This document shows, piece after piece, positions 40,931 through 43,597 of a stretch of DNA of 43,597 nt; position 1 is the stretch's first letter; every line of letters begins with the position of its first letter. The notes under the pieces were generated by a model, which was not told the origin of the DNA, ran no database searches, and was given only the letters and a program-made list of their open reading frames with translations. Source of the stretch: Rhodothermia bacterium. Lineage in GTDB: Bacteria > Bacteroidota > Rhodothermia > Rhodothermales > JAAAOL01. The stretch is taken from the NCBI GenBank assembly GCA_030428385.1, contig JAUIDY010000046.1, forward strand, positions 1 through 43,597, given 5' to 3'. The translations under genes were made by a program, and so were the position numbers.

Positions 40931-42085
40931 TCAAGCGGGCTCTTCTTCCTCTTCTTCCACGGGCACTAGTTCAATCTCAATAACCTGGTCACTGTAATCA
41001 GGCTGATTGCCCCAGTCCTCCAAGTCCCTGTACCCTTGCACGTCGATATTCCATCCATCTCCTCCATAGGACCAACCGATGAGTGGGACCAATTCCCATA
41101 CCTCGTTGCCATATCCGTTGATCTTAATGTCGTTGTGCTGATCTACGCTAAAGACTTCGAGGTCCTCGAAGGCAATACGCCATATATTTTCGTTGAACGA
41201 ACTTTGCTCAACCATCGCAAAGGTGCCTTCTGTCATATCAGTGATATCCCCTGTTTCAAACTCGAGAGCCGGGTGACTATGACAGAATTCCCCCCCATAG
41301 GGACCACCCGGATATCCACAGGCCGTCCAAGTGATGTTCTCGTAAACCACACCCGTGTCACCCTGCTCTGAACAATCAGCATCAGCAGCAAGGATAAAAT
41401 TCATTTGGGTGCCGGGCACCAATAATTGGGAGAACGTTGTCGATTGACCATCCCTGTTTTTTCCAGAGTCGAAGACAAGCCCAATTTCCTCGGTGTAACC
41501 GCTTTCTGAATCAGGATCAGGGATATATTGCTGGAGAAAGATCGCGGAGCACCAGCCTGCTTGAGACTCGATAAAGGTCACGTGTAACTCATATTCTTCG
41601 GCACACTCTTCCCCTTCTGCACATTCGACACATAGAACCCCGTCATCCCCACATACAGGGGTTGCAGGATCAACCGTTGGGATCATGGCCTTGTTTGTCG
41701 TGATGAGATGATAGGCCGAGTCTAACGCTCCAGACACAGGGTCGGTATAGTAATAATACCCCTCTGCTTTTGCGAAATATGCTTCTCCACCCGCCCCCGC
41801 TTCGAGCCACGCCTTGTATTTCCCATTATCTAGCTGCCGAATAACAGGATAGTCGACCTGCGACATAAAATCATCGATGTCGTCCCAAGTTGAGTTATCC
41901 TCTATATTTTTGGCCGCTGCGATGATTTCATTCAGACCTGAATGGGCCAATTCGCGTGCGAGCAACTCAGACTGACGCGCACTTTGGCTCACGTCTATGG
42001 CCTTGTCCACTTCATTGCTCTGAAATAGCAAAAAGCCACCTGCAAAAATGAAGGCTGCAACAAAAAGAAGTCCTAGCTTACCCAT
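40931..42085 (-). CDS. Membrane-anchored pilin-like protein with large acidic outer domain
   Basis: The 384 residues start with one membrane helix (about 4-21; LGLLFVAAFIFAGGFLLF), then an amphipathic helix (ARQSELLARELAHSGLNEII) like the spine of minor pilins such as PilX, then a mostly beta domain to the end. There is no G/FxxxE prepilin peptidase site. The outer domain has many Cys (CGDDG, CVECAEGEEC, WCS, CSEQ, CGYPGG, FCHSH) that could form disulfides, and the tail is very acidic (EEEEEEPA). It is the last gene of a three-gene operon of similarly built proteins. Function unknown; a surface fibre tip or adhesin is plausible. Confidence 0.72.
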   Translation of the reverse strand: MGKLGLLFVAAFIFAGGFLLFQSNEVDKAIDVSQSARQSELLARELAHSGLNEIIAAAKNIEDNSTWDDIDDFMSQVDYPVIRQLDNGKYKAWLEAGAGGEAYFAKAEGYYYYTDPVSGALDSAYHLITTNKAMIPTVDPATPVCGDDGVLCVECAEGEECAEEYELHVTFIESQAGWCSAIFLQQYIPDPDSESGYTEEIGLVFDSGKNRDGQSTTFSQLLVPGTQMNFILAADADCSEQGDTGVVYENITWTACGYPGGPYGGEFCHSHPALEFETGDITDMTEGTFAMVEQSSFNENIWRIAFEDLEVFSVDQHNDIKINGYGNEVWELVPLIGWSYGGDGWNIDVQGYRDLEDWGNQPDYSDQVIEIELVPVEEEEEEPA

Positions 42086-42148
42086 GGGGTGCCTCCGAAG
42101 GTGTGTGTGTATAGGTCCACGGATTCGTGGAAAATGATGATGAGGATG

Positions 42149-42781
42149 TCAGTCATAATCCACCAACAGTGTATTCCCGTAGTACAGTTCACGAATAGTG
42201 TTATTGCTAACATCATAAGGTGTAACAACCGCTATTCGGACGCGGGTATTTTTAATGGTGCCTCCGGGAACAGCAAGCGGATTAGCGATCACGGCTCCCG
42301 TGCTGTCCAAGAAATCAACCCGAAAATCGGACACTGGGATTGAAATGCTTCCAACCGGATCTGTCCCAAAAGTCCCCCCAACAACATCCGACTCGTATCG
42401 ATTAAAGGTGAATGTCATCAGGTTTTTCCCGTTTACATTGCGCCGGCTGGAATCCGCCAATTGATATCGAACATCCAGGGTGTCTGCAGTAAATGCTATG
42501 CTTTCTACATAATTAACCGCCGTGGTATCAGTACCCTCGTATGCGATATACGTCTTTTCTACAAGCTCAATCAGCGGATTCTCGTTTGCAGTCAAAAAAT
42601 CACCCATTCGATCTAAGTCATCTTCCATCCAAGTCATAAAATCATCGGTGGATGTGCGGATGATCAGGTTTGACGTTTGCTCAATCTGTACCTCTATCAT
42701 GCGCTGGCGTGCCACCAACAGAAGGAGCACTACTGTAGCAACGATGATTGATGCCGTCAGGTTGTCCCAGATTATCCACAT
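42149..42781 (-). CDS. Membrane-anchored pilin-like protein, middle gene
   Basis: The 210 residues begin with one membrane helix (about 6-25; NLTASIIVATVVLLLLVARQ) that runs into a long amphipathic helix (QRMIEVQIEQTSNLIIRT, DFMTWMEDDLDRMGDFL). A beta-rich domain follows (ADTLDVRYQLAD, NLMTFTFNRYE, RVRIAVVTPYD). This resembles PilW/GspJ-type minor pseudopilins in layout, but no prepilin cleavage site is seen. The start is 20 bases after the upstream gene stop, so the operon is tight. Function unknown. Confidence 0.72.
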   Translation of the reverse strand: MWIIWDNLTASIIVATVVLLLLVARQRMIEVQIEQTSNLIIRTSTDDFMTWMEDDLDRMGDFLTANENPLIELVEKTYIAYEGTDTTAVNYVESIAFTADTLDVRYQLADSSRRNVNGKNLMTFTFNRYESDVVGGTFGTDPVGSISIPVSDFRVDFLDSTGAVIANPLAVPGGTIKNTRVRIAVVTPYDVSNNTIRELYYGNTLLVDYD

Positions 42782-42801
42782 GGCGCTAACTCAGCCGGAT
42801 A

Positions 42802-43260
42802 TTATTCAAAGAATCGTTCCAGGTTGGCTCCTCCCGGTAGAAACAGATGCTGTCGATCATAGACGGTAACCTCAACAGCCTGCACCCCTGAATCGATAGA
42901 AACAACAGAATCACGATTCGCAGGATCACGCCAAGTGACGGACACATCGACATCAAAGGAGAACATCGACCCACTCAGCTCGAAGTTTTTCAGGAAGTTC
43001 TGGTCATGGAAGTCGTCCAGATCATTACAAACCCCTACGCCACCAAATTGCGAACAGGCAACAGAGCCATCTCCAAATGCCCCATCTCCAAAATCGTTGA
43101 TCGCGATGGTCTGCATCACCTCTTTCGCCACTGCACCAGCCATTTCACCCATCTCGATACTGATAAGGTTACGCTCGACCCGAGCATAACGCTGGTACGA
43201 CGAAAACGTAAACGCCGTCGCAAGCGTCAAGGCTAGCAATGCCAATAGAGTCTGAGGCAT
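42802..43260 (-). CDS. Membrane-anchored pilin-like protein, first gene
   Basis: The 152 residues start with one membrane helix (about 4-20; TLLALLALTLATAFTFS) followed by an amphipathic helix (RVERNLISIEMGEMAGAVAKEV) and a small beta domain (FSFDVDVSVTWRD, VQAVEVTVYDRQ). Two Cys (VACSQ, GVCND) could pair. The layout is that of PilV/GspI-type small pseudopilins without a prepilin peptidase motif. It heads the operon, with a candidate promoter and leader hairpin upstream. No pilus ATPase or platform gene is in the window. Confidence 0.72.
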   Translation of the reverse strand: MPQTLLALLALTLATAFTFSSYQRYARVERNLISIEMGEMAGAVAKEVMQTIAINDFGDGAFGDGSVACSQFGGVGVCNDLDDFHDQNFLKNFELSGSMFSFDVDVSVTWRDPANRDSVVSIDSGVQAVEVTVYDRQHLFLPGGANLERFFE

Positions 43261-43287
43261 AATCGAGAGGAGCAGTTTCGAGTGAAT

Positions 43288-43323
43288 GGGTAGATTCGCG
43301 CTTTCGCAATTTCGAATCTACCC
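43288..43323 (-). promoter_or_regulatory. Leader hairpin or operator of the pilin-like operon
   Basis: A perfect 11-base inverted repeat (GGGTAGATTCG at 43288-43298, CGAATCTACCC at 43313-43323) has a 14-base loop. It lies 28 bases upstream of the first start codon and downstream of the candidate promoter, so it would be in the mRNA leader. There is no T-run, so it is not a simple terminator. Confidence 0.55.
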
Positions 43324-43337
43324 TAAGCGGCTACTTA

Positions 43338-43365
43338 AATATAAGGGTGCGAGGCAAAAAGTAAA
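43338..43365 (-). promoter_or_regulatory. Candidate promoter of the pilin-like operon
   Basis: On the minus strand TTTACT (43365-43360) and TATATT (43343-43338) are separated by 16 bases, a fair match to a housekeeping promoter. Transcription would start near 43331, giving a leader of about 70 bases that contains the hairpin. Confidence 0.4.
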
Positions 43366-43597
43366 GGATTACCAACGGATGTAGCCCAACCCAAACAAAG
43401 GGTGTCTATCTTCTCACCTCCCTGTACTGCGCTAAATGCTCAAATGCAGGAACATTTCTCACTTTTTACTCCACTAGGCGCTCGAATTTTTCACAATTGT
43501 CCCAACGAATTGCCCCGTTTCAAAAAGTATTCCCGCTCTAATTCTGGTGGGTAAAATCGGAATTTGTCAAAATGAAAAAGGGCCCCTACTCAATAAA
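43366..43597. other. Right-end intergenic sequence
   Basis: With the promoter and hairpin next to it, this belongs to a 337-base gap (43261-43597) without a gene. No open frame of note, repeat or RNA gene was recognised up to the window end. Confidence 0.45.

Noticed and set aside
1-43597. CRISPR arrays, tRNA/rRNA genes, insertion sequences, defence or phage genes
   Set aside because: No regularly spaced repeats, no tRNA-like cloverleaf, and no transposase, integrase or restriction-type protein was seen.

Overview
The window reads as chromosomal DNA of a Gram-negative member of the Bacteroidota/Rhodothermota group, most likely a marine Rhodothermales-type bacterium. The grounds are carboxypeptidase-regulatory-type TonB receptors, a DUF4249 lipoprotein, a FecI/FecR pair, a type IX secretion C-terminal sorting domain, a large kinase-TPR protein, and the near absence of Shine-Dalgarno sequences (one clear exception at 20211-20216). 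I found no rRNA, tRNA, CRISPR array, transposase or phage gene. The genus-level placement is inference.

Bases 1-6868 hold a sugar-acid gene cluster. Transcribed leftward are a Tat-signal UxuA-like mannonate dehydratase homologue, a Sec-signal RraA-type aldolase, a Tat-signal enolase-superfamily dehydratase, a second Sec-signal RraA-type aldolase and a second Tat-signal enolase-superfamily protein cut by the window edge. Divergent from them is a cytoplasmic 2,3-diketo-L-gulonate reductase homologue (YiaK/DlgD). Dehydratases and aldolases all carrying export signals suggests that sugar acids are dehydrated and cleaved outside the cytoplasm. This is the best candidate for an undescribed system.

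Bases 7105-19000 are mostly housekeeping and stress genes: cupin, fasciclin lipoprotein, photolyase, FAD amine-oxidase-like enzyme, free methionine-R-sulfoxide reductase, MscS channel, threonine synthase, SDR, XseB, an uncharacterised Bacteroidota protein, a K+ channel with a variant filter, an L,D-transpeptidase and a PAP2 phosphatase.

Bases 19026-30859 are all on the minus strand. A Ser/Thr kinase with TPRs is followed by ECF sigma factor, FecR-type anti-sigma factor, STN-containing TonB receptor, a second TonB receptor and a DUF4249 lipoprotein, then two small lipoprotein genes. This looks like a cell-surface signalling operon coupling an outer-membrane ligand to transcription.

Bases 31114-34765 run on the plus strand and encode exported proteins: a seven-repeat FG-GAP beta-propeller with a type IX sorting tail, two uncharacterised exported proteins and a small membrane-anchored protein. 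Bases 34876-40871 hold outer-membrane beta-barrel proteins, an AlkA-type DNA glycosylase, L-2-hydroxyglutarate oxidase, an exported RidA-like protein, and a GH113-type glycosidase lipoprotein behind an AT-rich gap.

The right end (40931-43260, minus) is a three-gene operon of proteins that each have one N-terminal membrane helix and an extracellular-type domain. They resemble minor pilins without a canonical prepilin cleavage site, and have their own candidate promoter and leader hairpin. Seven intrinsic terminators and two REP/MITE-like palindromes were also located.
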